Positions 16,527-24,942 of a stretch of DNA of 64,000 nt are shown piece by piece; the stretch's first letter is position 1; each line of letters starts with the position of its first letter. The notes below the pieces were generated by a model that saw only the letters and a program-made list of their open reading frames with translations, was not told the origin of the DNA and did not search any database. Location of the stretch: assembly GCF_019802085.1 (NCBI RefSeq), contig NZ_JAHVHV010000003.1, positions 412,685 through 476,684 on the forward strand, written 5' to 3'. Source of the stretch: Ferrimonas balearica. GTDB taxonomy: Bacteria; Pseudomonadota; Gammaproteobacteria; Enterobacterales; Shewanellaceae. Both the position numbers and the translations under genes were made by a program.

Positions 16527-17770
16527 ACCCCTCCCAACACGGCGTTAAAGGGCTCCACGGTCACCCAGCTGCCCGCCGGGGTGTCGCCGCTCTCCTTGGG
16601 CAGGATGATGAAGCAGTTGGCGCGGCTCATGGAGGTGGTCATGTCGGAGCCCTGGGCGCCGGTGGAGGTCACTAGCAGGTTGCCCTCGTCGTCCCGGGTC
16701 AGCACTCCGCGCTGGTATTCCTGACGCCCGGGCCCCTTGCGCAGGCTGTCCTGCAGCCGCGCCTGCAGCAGCAGCGGCGCCCGCTCGGCCTCGCCGGACA
16801 GGTGGGCCAGCAGCGGTTGCACCAGCTGGTAGCAGGTCACCATGGAGGAGACCGGGTTGCCCGGCAGGCCGCAGAACCAGGAGCCCGGCAGTCGGCCAAA
16901 GGCAAAGGGCTTGCCCGGCTTGATCGCCAGTTTCCAGAAGCTGATCTGACCCAGCTCGTCCAGCACCACCTTGATGAAATCCGCTTCGCCGACGGAGACG
17001 CCGCCGGAGGTCACCACCACGTCGGCCTCGGCGTCGGCCCGACGGAAGGCGGCCCGCACCTGCTCGAGATCGTCGGGGATCACCCCAAGATCCAGCACCT
17101 CGCAATGCATCGCCTGCAGCATGGTGCGCAGGGCGTGGCGGTTGGAATCGTAGATCTCCCCCGCCGCCAGAGGAGTGCCTGGGGCCTTGAGCTCGTCCCC
17201 GGTGGAAAACAGCGCCACCTTGAGGCGGCGACGCACGGGCACCTCGGCCACCCCGACGGTGGCCAGCACGCCGATCTCCGCCGAGCCGATGCGGGTGCCC
17301 GCCGCCAGCACCTGGGTGCCGGCGGTCAGCTCGCTGCCCTGTTCCCGGACAAACTGGCCCGGACGCACGTCACGTAAAAAACGCACCCGGTCGCCCTCGG
17401 CCTCGGTCTGCTCCTGCATCACGATGCTGTCCAGCCCTTCGGGCAGGGTGGCGCCGGTCATGATGCGCACGCACTGACCGGGACCGCACTGACCCTCGAA
17501 GGGCGCGCCGGCAAAGGCCTTGCCCGCCACCTGGAGGGTGGTGCCCTCGGCCACTTCATCGGCCCGCACCGCGTAGCCGTCCATCGCCGAGTTGGCGAAG
17601 GGCGGTAGATCGATGGCCGCGGCGATGGACTGGGCCAGCACCCGGCCGACACTCTGCTCCAGCGGCACCCGCTCCTCGTCGTCGATGGGGGCCACCTGGG
17701 CGCGCATGCGGGCCAGGGCATCGGCGGGCAGCATCAGGCCCGGTTGACTGCAGCAGTCGTGGTTGACCAT
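16523..17770 (-). CDS. moeA: Molybdopterin molybdenumtransferase MoeA
   Basis: MoeA inserts molybdate into adenylated molybdopterin, completing the cofactor. The 415-residue protein shows the family order. A PPFANSAMDGYA segment comes near residue 60, followed by the G-x-x-x-R-IMTGA motif near 103. FSTGDEL appears near 192, SGGVSVGEAD near 260, and PGKP...GLPGNPVSS near 295-315. The frame extends to 17857, but homology-like sequence starts at the ATG at 17770. moeA and moeB form a two-gene operon; together with moaABCDE they cover most cofactor steps. Confidence 0.95.
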   Translation of the reverse strand: MVNHDCCSQPGLMLPADALARMRAQVAPIDDEERVPLEQSVGRVLAQSIAAAIDLPPFANSAMDGYAVRADEVAEGTTLQVAGKAFAGAPFEGQCGPGQCVRIMTGATLPEGLDSIVMQEQTEAEGDRVRFLRDVRPGQFVREQGSELTAGTQVLAAGTRIGSAEIGVLATVGVAEVPVRRRLKVALFSTGDELKAPGTPLAAGEIYDSNRHALRTMLQAMHCEVLDLGVIPDDLEQVRAAFRRADAEADVVVTSGGVSVGEADFIKVVLDELGQISFWKLAIKPGKPFAFGRLPGSWFCGLPGNPVSSMVTCYQLVQPLLAHLSGEAERAPLLLQARLQDSLRKGPGRQEYQRGVLTRDDEGNLLVTSTGAQGSDMTTSMSRANCFIILPKESGDTPAGSWVTVEPFNAVLGGV

Positions 17771-17851
17771 AGGGAGTTCCGGTTGTGGCGATGAATGGCG
17801 TCCATTATGCCACCACCGTCCCCCCTTGCCCCTACTTCGATCAACAAAGCC

Positions 17852-17879
17852 TTGCATTGGATCGCTTCCTGCCTATAAT
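17852..17879 (+). promoter_or_regulatory. Sigma-70 promoter of the yhhQ transcript
   Basis: TTGCAT (17852-17857) and a perfect TATAAT (17874-17879) with 16-base spacing. Transcription would start about 55 bases before the preQ1-like aptamer. Confidence 0.7.
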
Positions 17880-17940
17880 TTCGCCCTTCGCCGCGCCGGC
17901 AGCGGGTTCAACTCGCCCCGGCCCGGGCTGATTATTGCCG

Positions 17941-17972
17941 TTCGGGTTCCCTCACCCCGCTAACCAAAAAGG
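17941..17972 (+). ncRNA. preQ1-I riboswitch candidate, yhhQ leader
   Basis: A very small H-type pseudoknot can be drawn. P1 is CGGG (17943-17946) with CCCG (17956-17959). The loop UUCCCUCAC sits between them, and the A-rich tail CUAACCAAAAAGG runs to 17972. This matches the class I preQ1 aptamer pattern (GGUUC...CACCC then CUAA...AAAAAGG, similar to the Thermoanaerobacter aptamer). CC in the loop can pair with GG at 17971-17972, hiding the ribosome binding site of the next gene, a queuosine-precursor transporter. Ligand-dependent repression of translation is therefore expected. Confidence 0.72.
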
Positions 17973-17980
17973 TGACATTG

Positions 17981-18643
17981 ATGCTTTCCTTGACCGACGC
18001 GCAGATGAAGCGCGCCCTGGCCGTGCTGGTCAGTTTTCACATCTTCATCATCGCTTCCAGTAACTTTCTGGTGCAGCTGCCGTTCCAACTGTTTGGCTAC
18101 CACACCACCTGGGGCGCCTTCTCCTTCCCCTTCGTCTACCTGGCCACGGATCTGACCGTCCGGATCTTCGGTGCCGGGGCGGCCCGGCGGATCATCTTCG
18201 GCGCCATGTTGCCGGCTTTGGTGATCTCCTACCTGGTCTCCGTGGTGTGGCAGAACGGTCAGTTCGTCGGCCTGGCCGGCCTGGGGGAGTTCAACGCTTT
18301 CGTGGCCCGCATCGCCCTGGCCAGCTTCACCGCTTACCTGTTCGGCCAGTTGATGGACATCAAGGTGTTCGCCAAGCTGCGTCAGTATGCTGCCTGGTGG
18401 GTGGCCCCGGCCGCCTCCACGGTGATCGGCAACTTCGTCGACACCGCGGTGTTCTTTTCCGTCGCCTTCTACGCCAGCGCCGATCCCTTTATGGCTGAGC
18501 ACTGGGTGGAGATCGCCACCGTCGACTACGTCTTCAAACTGGCCATCAGCCTGATGCTGTTTTTGCCGGCCTACGGCGTGCTTTTGAAGGTGCTGACCGA
18601 TAAACTCCTGGCCTCTGATTCCCAACGACAGCCTTTAGCCTGA
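17981..18643 (+). CDS. yhhQ: Queuosine precursor transporter YhhQ
   Basis: This 220-residue inner-membrane protein belongs to the YhhQ (vitamin uptake-like) family, which imports 7-cyano- or 7-aminomethyl-7-deazaguanine for tRNA queuosine. About six hydrophobic helices span the length. The family segments FPFVYLATDLTVRIFG and TVIGNFVDTAVFFSVAF are both present. ATG 17981 is preferred to GTG 17972, because AAAAAGG, part of the riboswitch-like leader, then lies at the right distance. It heads a three-gene unit: the HD-protein start overlaps its stop by one base. Confidence 0.92.
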   Translation: MLSLTDAQMKRALAVLVSFHIFIIASSNFLVQLPFQLFGYHTTWGAFSFPFVYLATDLTVRIFGAGAARRIIFGAMLPALVISYLVSVVWQNGQFVGLAGLGEFNAFVARIALASFTAYLFGQLMDIKVFAKLRQYAAWWVAPAASTVIGNFVDTAVFFSVAFYASADPFMAEHWVEIATVDYVFKLAISLMLFLPAYGVLLKVLTDKLLASDSQRQPLA

Positions 18644-19296
18644 TGACCACAGCCTCTCCTTTCGATGCCACCTGGCAGCAACGCTGCCGAGATTGGGCGG
18701 CCGCCGCCGGCAGTGACGGCGCCCACGATCTGGCCCACATCCAGCGGGTGGTGGCCACCGCCGCCCAGCTGGGCCGTGAGGAGGGGGCCAACCTGGCGGT
18801 GATCCTGCCCGCCGCCTGGCTGCACGACGCCGTGTTGGTGGACAAGCGGGATCCCCGCCGCAGCCAGGCCTCCCAGTTGAGTGCCGACAAGGCAGTGGCC
18901 CTGCTGGAGGAGGCGGGCTACCCGGCTGAGCATCTGAGCGCCATCCACCACGCCATCATGGCCCACAGCTGGTCCGCCGGCATCGCCCCCGAGACCCTGG
19001 AGGCCCGCATCGTTCAGGATGCGGATCGCCTCGACGCCCTGGGGGCCATCGGCCTTTCTCGCTGCCTGATGCTGGGAGGCCAGTGGGGCCGGACGCTCTA
19101 TGACCCGGCCGATCCCTTCGGTGAGCGACGGGAGTGGGACGACAACCGTTTCAACCTCGACCACCTGTACATCAAGCTGCGTCACCTGCCGGAGCAGCTG
19201 AACACCGACGCCGGGCGGGCCGAAGGCGCCCGGCGCTGGGCCTGGATGCAGGGCTATCTCGACCAACTGGCCCACGAACTCGGAGCCGACGCATGA
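18643..19296 (+). CDS. HD-domain phosphohydrolase (YedJ-like)
   Basis: This 217-residue protein has the metal-binding pattern of HD hydrolases: a His in AHDLAHIQRV (about residue 27), the HD pair in AAWLHDAVL (about 66), and a final Asp in IVQDADRLDALGA (about 128). The family includes YedJ of E. coli; substrates are probably phosphorylated metabolites or nucleotides but are not defined. It overlaps the yhhQ stop by one base and the next gene by four, so all three are likely translated together. There is no membrane segment. Confidence 0.85.
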   Translation: MTTASPFDATWQQRCRDWAAAAGSDGAHDLAHIQRVVATAAQLGREEGANLAVILPAAWLHDAVLVDKRDPRRSQASQLSADKAVALLEEAGYPAEHLSAIHHAIMAHSWSAGIAPETLEARIVQDADRLDALGAIGLSRCLMLGGQWGRTLYDPADPFGERREWDDNRFNLDHLYIKLRHLPEQLNTDAGRAEGARRWAWMQGYLDQLAHELGADA

Positions 19297-19748
19297 TCCA
19301 ACAACGCATTCGACCGGGCACCATCGACGAGGTGGTGGCCATCAGCCAACAGATCCCGGAATTCAATCAGCCTTACGGGGCCGAGGAGTACCAGCGCCGA
19401 CTGGCGTCGGTGCCCCACCTGATCCAGATCGCCGAAGTGGAGGGAGAGGCCGCCGGGTTCAAGGTGGGCTACCAGCTGGAAGAGGGGGTGTTCTACTCCT
19501 GGATGGGGGGGATCCTGCCGGACTTTCGCGCCCTGGGCCTGGCCCGGGAGATGCTGCTGGCCCAGGAGGCCTGGGCCAACGACCAGGGTTACGACCGGCT
19601 CAAGGTGAAAAGCCGCAACCGCTACGCCACCATGGTGGCCATGCTGCTGCGCCACGGCTACGGCATCGAAGCGTTCGAGGCCAAGGGTGACACCCTGGCG
19701 GATCACCGCATCCACCTCACCAAGGCATTAAAAAACGGCAACGAATAA
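19293..19748 (+). CDS. GNAT-family N-acetyltransferase
   Basis: This 151-residue protein has the GNAT core. A central strand pair (GFKVGYQL and FYSWMGGILPDFRALGLAREML, about residues 50-85) carries the acetyl-CoA-binding turn, here FRALGLA where R/QxxGxG/A is usual. A later helix contains NRYATMVAMLLRHGY. The substrate is unknown. The frame is open from 19134, but ATG 19293 overlaps the previous stop in ATGA and starts the conserved fold. The Fur-controlled RNA promoter begins two bases after its stop codon. Confidence 0.85.
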   Translation: MIQQRIRPGTIDEVVAISQQIPEFNQPYGAEEYQRRLASVPHLIQIAEVEGEAAGFKVGYQLEEGVFYSWMGGILPDFRALGLAREMLLAQEAWANDQGYDRLKVKSRNRYATMVAMLLRHGYGIEAFEAKGDTLADHRIHLTKALKNGNE

Positions 19749-19749
19749 C

Positions 19750-19778
19750 TTGCAAAGGCAAATGATATTGATTATCGT
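19750..19778 (+). promoter_or_regulatory. Promoter with overlapping Fur box
   Basis: TTGCAA (19750-19755) and TATCGT (19773-19778) are spaced by 17 bases. The 19 bases at 19758-19776 match the Fur consensus GATAATGATAATCATTATC at 15 positions and cover the spacer and -10. Iron-bound Fur would therefore block transcription. Confidence 0.8.
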
Positions 19779-19784
19779 TTACCT

Positions 19785-19873
19785 GCGTTCCAATCCGGTG
19801 AGACGCTCACACTCACCCAACGCACATTGCTCACACGTTTACAGGCCAGCGCTCACACTGGCCTGTTTTTTTT
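19785..19873 (+). ncRNA. ryhB: RyhB-like iron-responsive small RNA
   Basis: About 89 bases run from the Fur-controlled promoter to an intrinsic terminator, with no supported reading frame. The segment at 19824-19835, ACATTGCTCACA, is identical to the conserved pairing core of E. coli RyhB. The terminator stem CAGGCCAG (19842-19849) / CTGGCCTG (19858-19865) is followed by eight T, providing the U-tail that Hfq binds. Size, Fur box, core and terminator all agree with RyhB, which represses mRNAs of iron-using proteins during iron shortage. Exact ends are predicted, not measured. Confidence 0.88.
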
Positions 19874-19875
19874 GC

Positions 19876-20535
19876 CTAGCGCTCGCACATCGCCAGCACC
19901 TCGGCCACCAGCTTCTCGATCCCCTCCGCCGCCTCGGCGATGTTGCCCGCCAGCATGTAGGCAGGGGTGGACACCACCTTGTGGCTGGGATCCACCACCA
20001 CCTCCTGCACCGGGCAGCTCTGGTGATCGCCCCCCATCAGGTTGAAGGCCGCGGCGGTGTCGACGTCGGTGCCGATGGTGCCCCGCACCCCCTCACCAAA
20101 GATCCGCGGCATCATGATGGGGGCGATGCAGACGTAACCGCTGGGCTTGCCGGCCTGGATAAAGCTTCGACAGGCCTGGCTGACGTCCTCCGCCACCTGG
20201 CATTCGGCCCCCGTCACGGCGAAATCACAGAGGTTCTTGGCCGCCCCGAACCCGCCGGGCAGGATCACCGCGGCGTGCGCTTCGGCGGACAGCGCGGACA
20301 GAGGCTGGATCTCGCCCCGGGCGATGCGGGCCGCCTCCACCAGGATGTTGCGCCGCTCCCCCTCCGCCACCTCGCCGGTGAGGTGGTTGACCACGTGCAG
20401 CTGATCCCGGTCCGGGGCGTAACAGCGGTAGGGCACGCCGGCCCGGGACAGGGCCAACAGGGTTAACACCGCTTCATGGATCTCACTGCCGTCAAAAACA
20501 CCGGCACCACTGAGGATCACCGCGATCGGTTTCAT
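19876..20535 (-). CDS. elbB: ElbB (YhbL) glyoxalase-like DJ-1/PfpI family protein
   Basis: This 219-residue protein belongs to the class I glutamine amidotransferase-like DJ-1/PfpI superfamily. The N-terminal VILSGAGVFDGSEIHE and the nucleophile region GYVCIAPIMMP, with its cysteine near residue 137, identify ElbB. E. coli ElbB has weak glyoxalase activity and was linked to isoprenoid yield; its true role is unclear. The length matches E. coli (217). Its stop lies two bases beyond the T-run of the RyhB-like gene on the opposite strand. A ribosome binding site AGGAGA precedes the ATG. Confidence 0.92.
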   Translation of the reverse strand: MKPIAVILSGAGVFDGSEIHEAVLTLLALSRAGVPYRCYAPDRDQLHVVNHLTGEVAEGERRNILVEAARIARGEIQPLSALSAEAHAAVILPGGFGAAKNLCDFAVTGAECQVAEDVSQACRSFIQAGKPSGYVCIAPIMMPRIFGEGVRGTIGTDVDTAAAFNLMGGDHQSCPVQEVVVDPSHKVVSTPAYMLAGNIAEAAEGIEKLVAEVLAMCER

Positions 20536-20984
20536 GGCAAGTCTCCTTTTTATTCCAATGAGTTGCTCAACTGACTTTGCGATATGTCAAAGCGTTTTAA
20601 CATTTTTTTCATGTCGGGGTAGACCCGGTTAAATAATATGCTAAGTTATCTTTCGACTTCAGGAAGGAGCCTGTTGTTTTTCCCAACCTTCCCTGCCCGA
20701 TATCACTCCACTGGCATTGTCAATATCCACATTGCCGTGATCGGACAAAACGCGCTGTAAAGTCACTTACGGACCCTCTGGATCCCGCAGCACAAGGGCG
20801 TTTGCTGTAAAAGCAAGGATCCGGATCACGGATCCGCCCAAGTTGTCCACAAAGCCTGTACACAAAGTTATCCACAGCTTAGTTGCTGCGGTTTGGGCTG
20901 CCTGTCAGCCAGGGTGAACACTGGCGTCAACCCCGCGGAACGTGGCATCCTAAGCCCCTTCAATTCACTGATGAAACGGCCCCT
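20536..20984. other. Long elbB-polA intergenic region with DnaA boxes and GATC cluster
   Basis: No gene is supported here. An AT-rich part (about 20580-20660) lies next to the elbB start. Three same-orientation 9-mers resemble DnaA boxes: ATATCCACA (20723-20731), TTGTCCACA (20843-20851) and the perfect TTATCCACA (20868-20876). GATC occurs at 20739, 20781, 20818, 20824 and 20831. E. coli polA is reported to respond to DnaA, so control of polA is the simplest reading. Confidence 0.55.
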
Positions 20985-23729
20985 ATGTCTGCCCAATCCC
21001 CCCTCATCCTGGTTGATGGCTCCTCCTACCTTTACCGCGCTTACCACGCGCCGCCGCATCTGACCAACTCCAGGGGCGAACCCACCGGGGCCGTGTACGG
21101 TGTGGTCAACATGCTGCGCAGCCTGCTGAAACAGTATGGGCCCAGCCACATGGCGGTGGTATTCGACGCCAAGGGCAAGACCTTCCGCGACGAGATCTAC
21201 CCGGAGTACAAAGCCCAGCGCCCCCCGATGCCCGACGATCTGCGCAGCCAGATCGCGCCGCTGCACGCCATCATCCAGGCCCTGGGCCTGCCGCTGATCT
21301 CCATTCCCGGCGTGGAAGCGGACGACGTCATCGGCACCCTGGCCCAGCAGGCGGAAGCCGCCGGCTACGACGTGCTGATCAGCACCGGGGACAAGGACAT
21401 GGCCCAGCTGGTGACCGACAAGGTCACCCTGATCAACACCATGACCGACACCCTGCTGGACGTGCCCGGGGTCAAGGCCAAGTTCGGGGTGGGCCCGGAG
21501 CTCATCATCGATCTGCTGGCGATGATGGGGGACAAGGTGGACAACATCCCCGGGCTGCCCGGGGTGGGGGAGAAGACCGCCCTGGCGATGTTGCAGGGGA
21601 TCGGCAGCCTGGAGCGGATCTACGAGGACGTGGACGCCGTGGTGCCCCTGGGCTTTCGCGGCAGCAAAACCATGCCCAAGAAGCTGCGGGAGAACCGCGA
21701 TGAGGCCTTCCTCTCCTACCGTCTGGCCACCATCAAGACCGACGTCGAGCTGGAGGAGAAACCGGACCAGCTGACCATTGGCGATGCGGATCGGGATGCC
21801 CTGGCCAAGCTCTACGGCGAACTGGAGTTTCGCCGCTGGCTCAATGAAGTCCTGGACGGCGGCGCCGTGCTGCCCGCGGGCAACGGGGAGGCCGACGCCA
21901 GCCCCGCCCCGGCCCAGAGCCAGACCGAGCACGAGCTGATCCTGACCGAAGCCCAGCTGGACACCTGGCTGACCAAACTGGCGGACGCCGAGCTGTTCGC
22001 CCTGGACACCGAGACCACCAGCCTGGACTACATGGCCGCGGAACTGGTGGGGCTCTCCTTCGCCGTGGAGGCCGGCAAGGCCGCCTACCTGCCGGTGGGC
22101 CACGATTACGAGGGGGCACCGGCACAGCTGGAGCGCGACGCCGTGCTGGCCAAGCTCAAGCCGCTGCTGGAGGATCCCGCCCCCCGCAAGGTGGGCCAGA
22201 ACCTCAAGTACGACATGTCGGTGCTGGCCAAGTACGGCATCCAGCTGCGGGGGATCGCCTTCGACACCATGCTGGAGTCCTACTGCTTCAACTCCACCGC
22301 CGGCCGCCACAACATGGACGACCTGGCACTCAAGTACCTGGGCAAGAAAACCATCCACTTCGAGGCGATCGCCGGCAAAGGGGTCAAGCAGAAGACCTTC
22401 AACCAAATCCCCCTGGAAGAGGCGGCCCCCTACGCCGCCGAGGACGCCGACATCACCCTGCAGCTGCACCAGCACCTGTGGCCCCGCTTGCAGGAGCTGG
22501 CCGGGCCCAGCCGGGTGTTCCAAGAGCTGGAACTGCCGCTGGTGCCCATCATGTCCGCCATGGAGCGTCACGGCGTGCTGATCGACACCGACCAGCTGCA
22601 CCAGCAGAGCAGCGAGATCGCCGCCACCCTGGACAGCCTGGAGCAGCAAGCCCACGAGATCGCCGGCGAGGTGTTCAACCTGGGCTCCACCAAGCAACTG
22701 CAGGCGATCTTCTTCGACAAGCTGGGCTACCCGGTGCTGAAGAAGACCCCCAAGGGCGCCCCCTCCACCGCCGAGGAGGTGCTGCAGGAGCTGGCCCTGG
22801 ACTACCCGCTGCCCAAGATCATCCTGGAGCATCGCAGCCTGGCCAAGCTGAAGAACACCTACACCGACAAGCTGCCCCAGCTGGTCAAGCCCTCGGGCCG
22901 GGTGCACACCAGCTACCACCAGGCGGTGACCGCCACCGGCCGTCTCTCCAGCTCGGATCCCAACTTGCAGAACATTCCGATCCGCACCGCCGAGGGGCGG
23001 CGGATCCGCCAGGCCTTTGTCGCCCCCGAGGGCTACCGCCTGCTGGCCATCGACTACTCCCAGATTGAGCTGCGGATCATGGCCCACCTGTCCCAGGACA
23101 AGGGGCTGCTGGAGGCCTTCGCCCAGGGCAAGGACATCCACAAGGCCACCGCCGCCGAGGTGTTTGGCGTGCCCTTCGACAGCGTCACCACCGAGCAGCG
23201 CCGCCGGGCCAAGGCGGTGAACTTCGGCCTCATCTACGGCATGTCGGCGTTCGGTCTGGCCAAGCAGCTGGACATCGGCCGGGCCGAGGCCCAGGACTAC
23301 ATCGATCGCTACTTCCACCGCTACCCGGGCGTGCTGGACTACATGGACCGCACCAAGGCCCAGGCCCACGACAAGGAGTATGTGGAGACCCTGATGGGGC
23401 GTCGCCTGCACCTGCCGGAGATCAACGCCCGCAACAAGATGCGCCAGCAGGCCGCCGAGCGCACCGCCATCAACGCCCCCATGCAGGGCACCGCGGCGGA
23501 CATCATCAAAAAAGCGATGCTGCTGGTGGCGGACTACCTGACGGCACAGCCGGAAGGGGAGATCCACCTCATCATGCAGGTGCACGATGAACTGGTGTTC
23601 GAGGTGCGCGAAGCCCAGGCAGAGCAACACCAGGCGGCGCTGTGCGAGCTGATGAGCCAGGCGGCGGAGCTGGATGTGCCCCTGCTGGCCGAAGGCGGCC
23701 TGGGGGAGAACTGGGATCAGGCCCACTGA
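20985..23729 (+). CDS. polA: DNA polymerase I
   Basis: This 914-residue enzyme fills gaps, removes primers and repairs DNA. The 5' nuclease domain covers about 1-290. A proofreading 3'-5' exonuclease domain contains the DTETTS motif (near residue 340), with its catalytic Asp and Glu intact. The polymerase domain shows DYSQIELRI (motif A, near 690), the O-helix [14 protein letters not shown] (near 745) and [10 protein letters not shown] (motif C, near 865). Length is close to E. coli (928). ATG 20985 starts the conserved sequence; the frame opens earlier, at 20883, inside the DnaA-box region. Spot 42 RNA follows, as in E. coli. Confidence 0.97.
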   Translation: MSAQSPLILVDGSSYLYRAYHAPPHLTNSRGEPTGAVYGVVNMLRSLLKQYGPSHMAVVFDAKGKTFRDEIYPEYKAQRPPMPDDLRSQIAPLHAIIQALGLPLISIPGVEADDVIGTLAQQAEAAGYDVLISTGDKDMAQLVTDKVTLINTMTDTLLDVPGVKAKFGVGPELIIDLLAMMGDKVDNIPGLPGVGEKTALAMLQGIGSLERIYEDVDAVVPLGFRGSKTMPKKLRENRDEAFLSYRLATIKTDVELEEKPDQLTIGDADRDALAKLYGELEFRRWLNEVLDGGAVLPAGNGEADASPAPAQSQTEHELILTEAQLDTWLTKLADAELFALDTETTSLDYMAAELVGLSFAVEAGKAAYLPVGHDYEGAPAQLERDAVLAKLKPLLEDPAPRKVGQNLKYDMSVLAKYGIQLRGIAFDTMLESYCFNSTAGRHNMDDLALKYLGKKTIHFEAIAGKGVKQKTFNQIPLEEAAPYAAEDADITLQLHQHLWPRLQELAGPSRVFQELELPLVPIMSAMERHGVLIDTDQLHQQSSEIAATLDSLEQQAHEIAGEVFNLGSTKQLQAIFFDKLGYPVLKKTPKGAPSTAEEVLQELALDYPLPKIILEHRSLAKLKNTYTDKLPQLVKPSGRVHTSYHQAVTATGRLSSSDPNLQNIPIRTAEGRRIRQAFVAPEGYRLLAIDYSQIELRIMAHLSQDKGLLEAFAQGKDIHKATAAEVFGVPFDSVTTEQRRRAKAVNFGLIYGMSAFGLAKQLDIGRAEAQDYIDRYFHRYPGVLDYMDRTKAQAHDKEYVETLMGRRLHLPEINARNKMRQQAAERTAINAPMQGTAADIIKKAMLLVADYLTAQPEGEIHLIMQVHDELVFEVREAQAEQHQAALCELMSQAAELDVPLLAEGGLGENWDQAH

Positions 23730-23756
23730 GCCGACGCGCCGGGGCCCAGACCCCGG

Positions 23757-23772
23757 CGTGAGCCAGATCACA
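23757..23772. promoter_or_regulatory. CRP-binding site upstream of Spot 42
   Basis: CGTGA-N6-TCACA matches the CRP dyad TGTGA-N6-TCACA at nine of ten positions. It is centred about 70 bases before the predicted Spot 42 start, a helical phase that works for class I CRP sites. In E. coli, CRP-cAMP represses this gene, so the direction of control here is open. Confidence 0.7.
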
Positions 23773-23834
23773 GATAATCAAATTCACCGGCGAAAGCGCT
23801 TTTCCGGTCTGGGTGGCTTGGTTATGCTGTCTCG

Positions 23835-23940
23835 GTAGGGTACAGAGGTAAGATGTTCTATCTTTCAGACCTAATTATGATCGCCTTTTGGTGATCGCCA
23901 AAATTGGCACCCCGGCAACCACGGTTGTCGGGGTTTTTTT
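23835..23940 (+). ncRNA. spf: Spot 42 small RNA
   Basis: The first 38 bases match E. coli Spot 42 exactly as I recall it, starting GTAGGGTACAGAGGTAAG and continuing through the TTCTATCTTTCAGACC region. The centre differs. The 3' end is an intrinsic terminator, CCCCGGCAAC (23910-23919) / GTTGTCGGGG (23924-23933), followed by seven T. The position between polA and engB is the same as in E. coli. A TATGCT -10 lies at 23823-23828. Spot 42 is an Hfq-dependent repressor of secondary carbon metabolism genes. Confidence 0.97.
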
Positions 23941-24020
23941 GTGCCTGAACGCCGGGATGCGGGACTCGGCAAAAGTTAGAGCAAATACTTTAAATTGTCA
24001 TCTGGGTGGGTTACATTATC

Positions 24021-24131
24021 ACCACTAGGCCTTCCCAAGTGGCGGTTTAGTCTTGTTATCGTTTTTTAAAAGCTTCTCCCCAAAATTAGCTTTTACTTCG
24101 CCGGCGACCGCTTTTGGTCACCGGCTTTTTT
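24021..24131 (+). ncRNA. Candidate small RNA downstream of Spot 42
   Basis: Three successive hairpins are visible on the plus strand: CCACT/AGTGG (24022-24042), AAAAGCT/AGCTTTT (24068-24094), and a strong GC stem GCCGGCGACC/GGTCACCGGC (24100-24125) followed by six T. A TACATT hexamer at 24012-24017 could be the -10. The T-run points away from engB, which is on the other strand, so this is not the engB terminator. No open frame explains a plus-strand transcript here. Read-through from Spot 42 is unlikely because that gene has its own terminator. Confidence 0.45.
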
Positions 24132-24132
24132 C

Positions 24133-24771
24133 TTATTCGGGGGTGCCCATCTGCTGGGCCTGTTCATCCCGGTGCAACCAGTCGTTCAGCACCCGCAGAG
24201 CCGGCTCCCGGCCGGTGCCCTTGAGGGAGGAGAACAGCTGCACCACCACCTCGCCCTCCAGCTCGGACAGAGTCTCCTTCACCTGGCGCAGGGTCTTGTT
24301 CTTCTCCGCCTGCTTGAGCTTGTCCGCCTTAGTCAGCAGCACCAGCACCGGCATGCCGGCGGCCACCCCCCAGCGGATCATGTTGTGGTCCAAGTCCTTC
24401 AGCGGATGACGCACGTCCATCAGCACCACCAGCCCCTTGAGGCACTGGCGCTTCTCCAGGTACTCCGCCAACGCCTCCTGCCACTTCAGCTTCATCTCCA
24501 ACGGCACCTTGGCAAAGCCGTAGCCGGGCAAATCCACCAGGCGCTTCTGCTCCGTTAAAGCAAAGACGTTGATCAGTTGGGTCCGCCCCGGGCGCTTACT
24601 GGTGTGGGCCAGACCGTTGTGGTCGGTCAGGGTGTTGAGGGCGCTGGACTTGCCGGCGTTGGATCGGCCGGCAAAGGCGATCTCCACCCCCTCGTCCGGC
24701 GGCAGGTGATGAATGTCCGGCGCGCTGGTGACAAAGCGCGCGAGACGGAAGTCGACTTGGAACTCAGTCAC
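24133..24771 (-). CDS. engB: Ribosome biogenesis GTPase YihA/YsxC (EngB)
   Basis: This 212-residue GTPase is needed for 50S subunit assembly. The P-loop is [12 protein letters not shown] (near residue 30), the switch II DLPGYG (near 80), and the base-recognition motif LLTKADKL (near 145). The preceding T motif is PGRTQ. Length is close to E. coli (210). GTG 24771 with GGAG upstream is preferred to TTG 24783, which would give 216 residues. It runs divergently from the cytochrome c4 gene. Confidence 0.94.
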   Translation of the reverse strand: MTEFQVDFRLARFVTSAPDIHHLPPDEGVEIAFAGRSNAGKSSALNTLTDHNGLAHTSKRPGRTQLINVFALTEQKRLVDLPGYGFAKVPLEMKLKWQEALAEYLEKRQCLKGLVVLMDVRHPLKDLDHNMIRWGVAAGMPVLVLLTKADKLKQAEKNKTLRQVKETLSELEGEVVVQLFSSLKGTGREPALRVLNDWLHRDEQAQQMGTPE

Positions 24772-24831
24772 GGGGATCTCCAAAAAACGGTCGTCTCAAC
24801 AGCGGGACGGGATCACAAAACACCCCCGAGC

Positions 24832-24860
24832 TTAGACCTGGCTCAGATTTCGTGTAAAAT
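24832..24860 (+). promoter_or_regulatory. Promoter of the cytochrome c4 gene
   Basis: TTAGAC (24832-24837) and TAAAAT (24855-24860) have 17-base spacing. A second -10-like TATAAT sits at 24924-24929 without a clear -35. Confidence 0.5.
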
Positions 24861-24942
24861 GCCGCTGCGTGGTCTCCCCAGTGTAACAGGGGACCCATGT
24901 CGCAGGGAAAGAAACGCCACCGATATAATAAGTTGGAACGTC

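Noticed and set aside
19851..19873. Terminator belonging to elbB
   Set aside because: The T-run lies on the plus strand, so it ends the RyhB-like transcript and not the minus-strand elbB.
20723..20876. Chromosomal origin (oriC)
   Set aside because: Only three DnaA boxes, no mnmG/mioC or dnaA neighbour, and polA directly follows; regulation of polA explains it better.
20868..23771. 967-codon open frame antisense to polA
   Set aside because: It mirrors polA codon structure and is full of His, Gln, Val and Gly runs typical of complements of GC-rich genes; polA on the other strand has all catalytic motifs.
24053..24409. 118-codon plus-strand frame over the engB end
   Set aside because: It runs antisense into engB and lacks any motif; the first part is better explained as a structured RNA.
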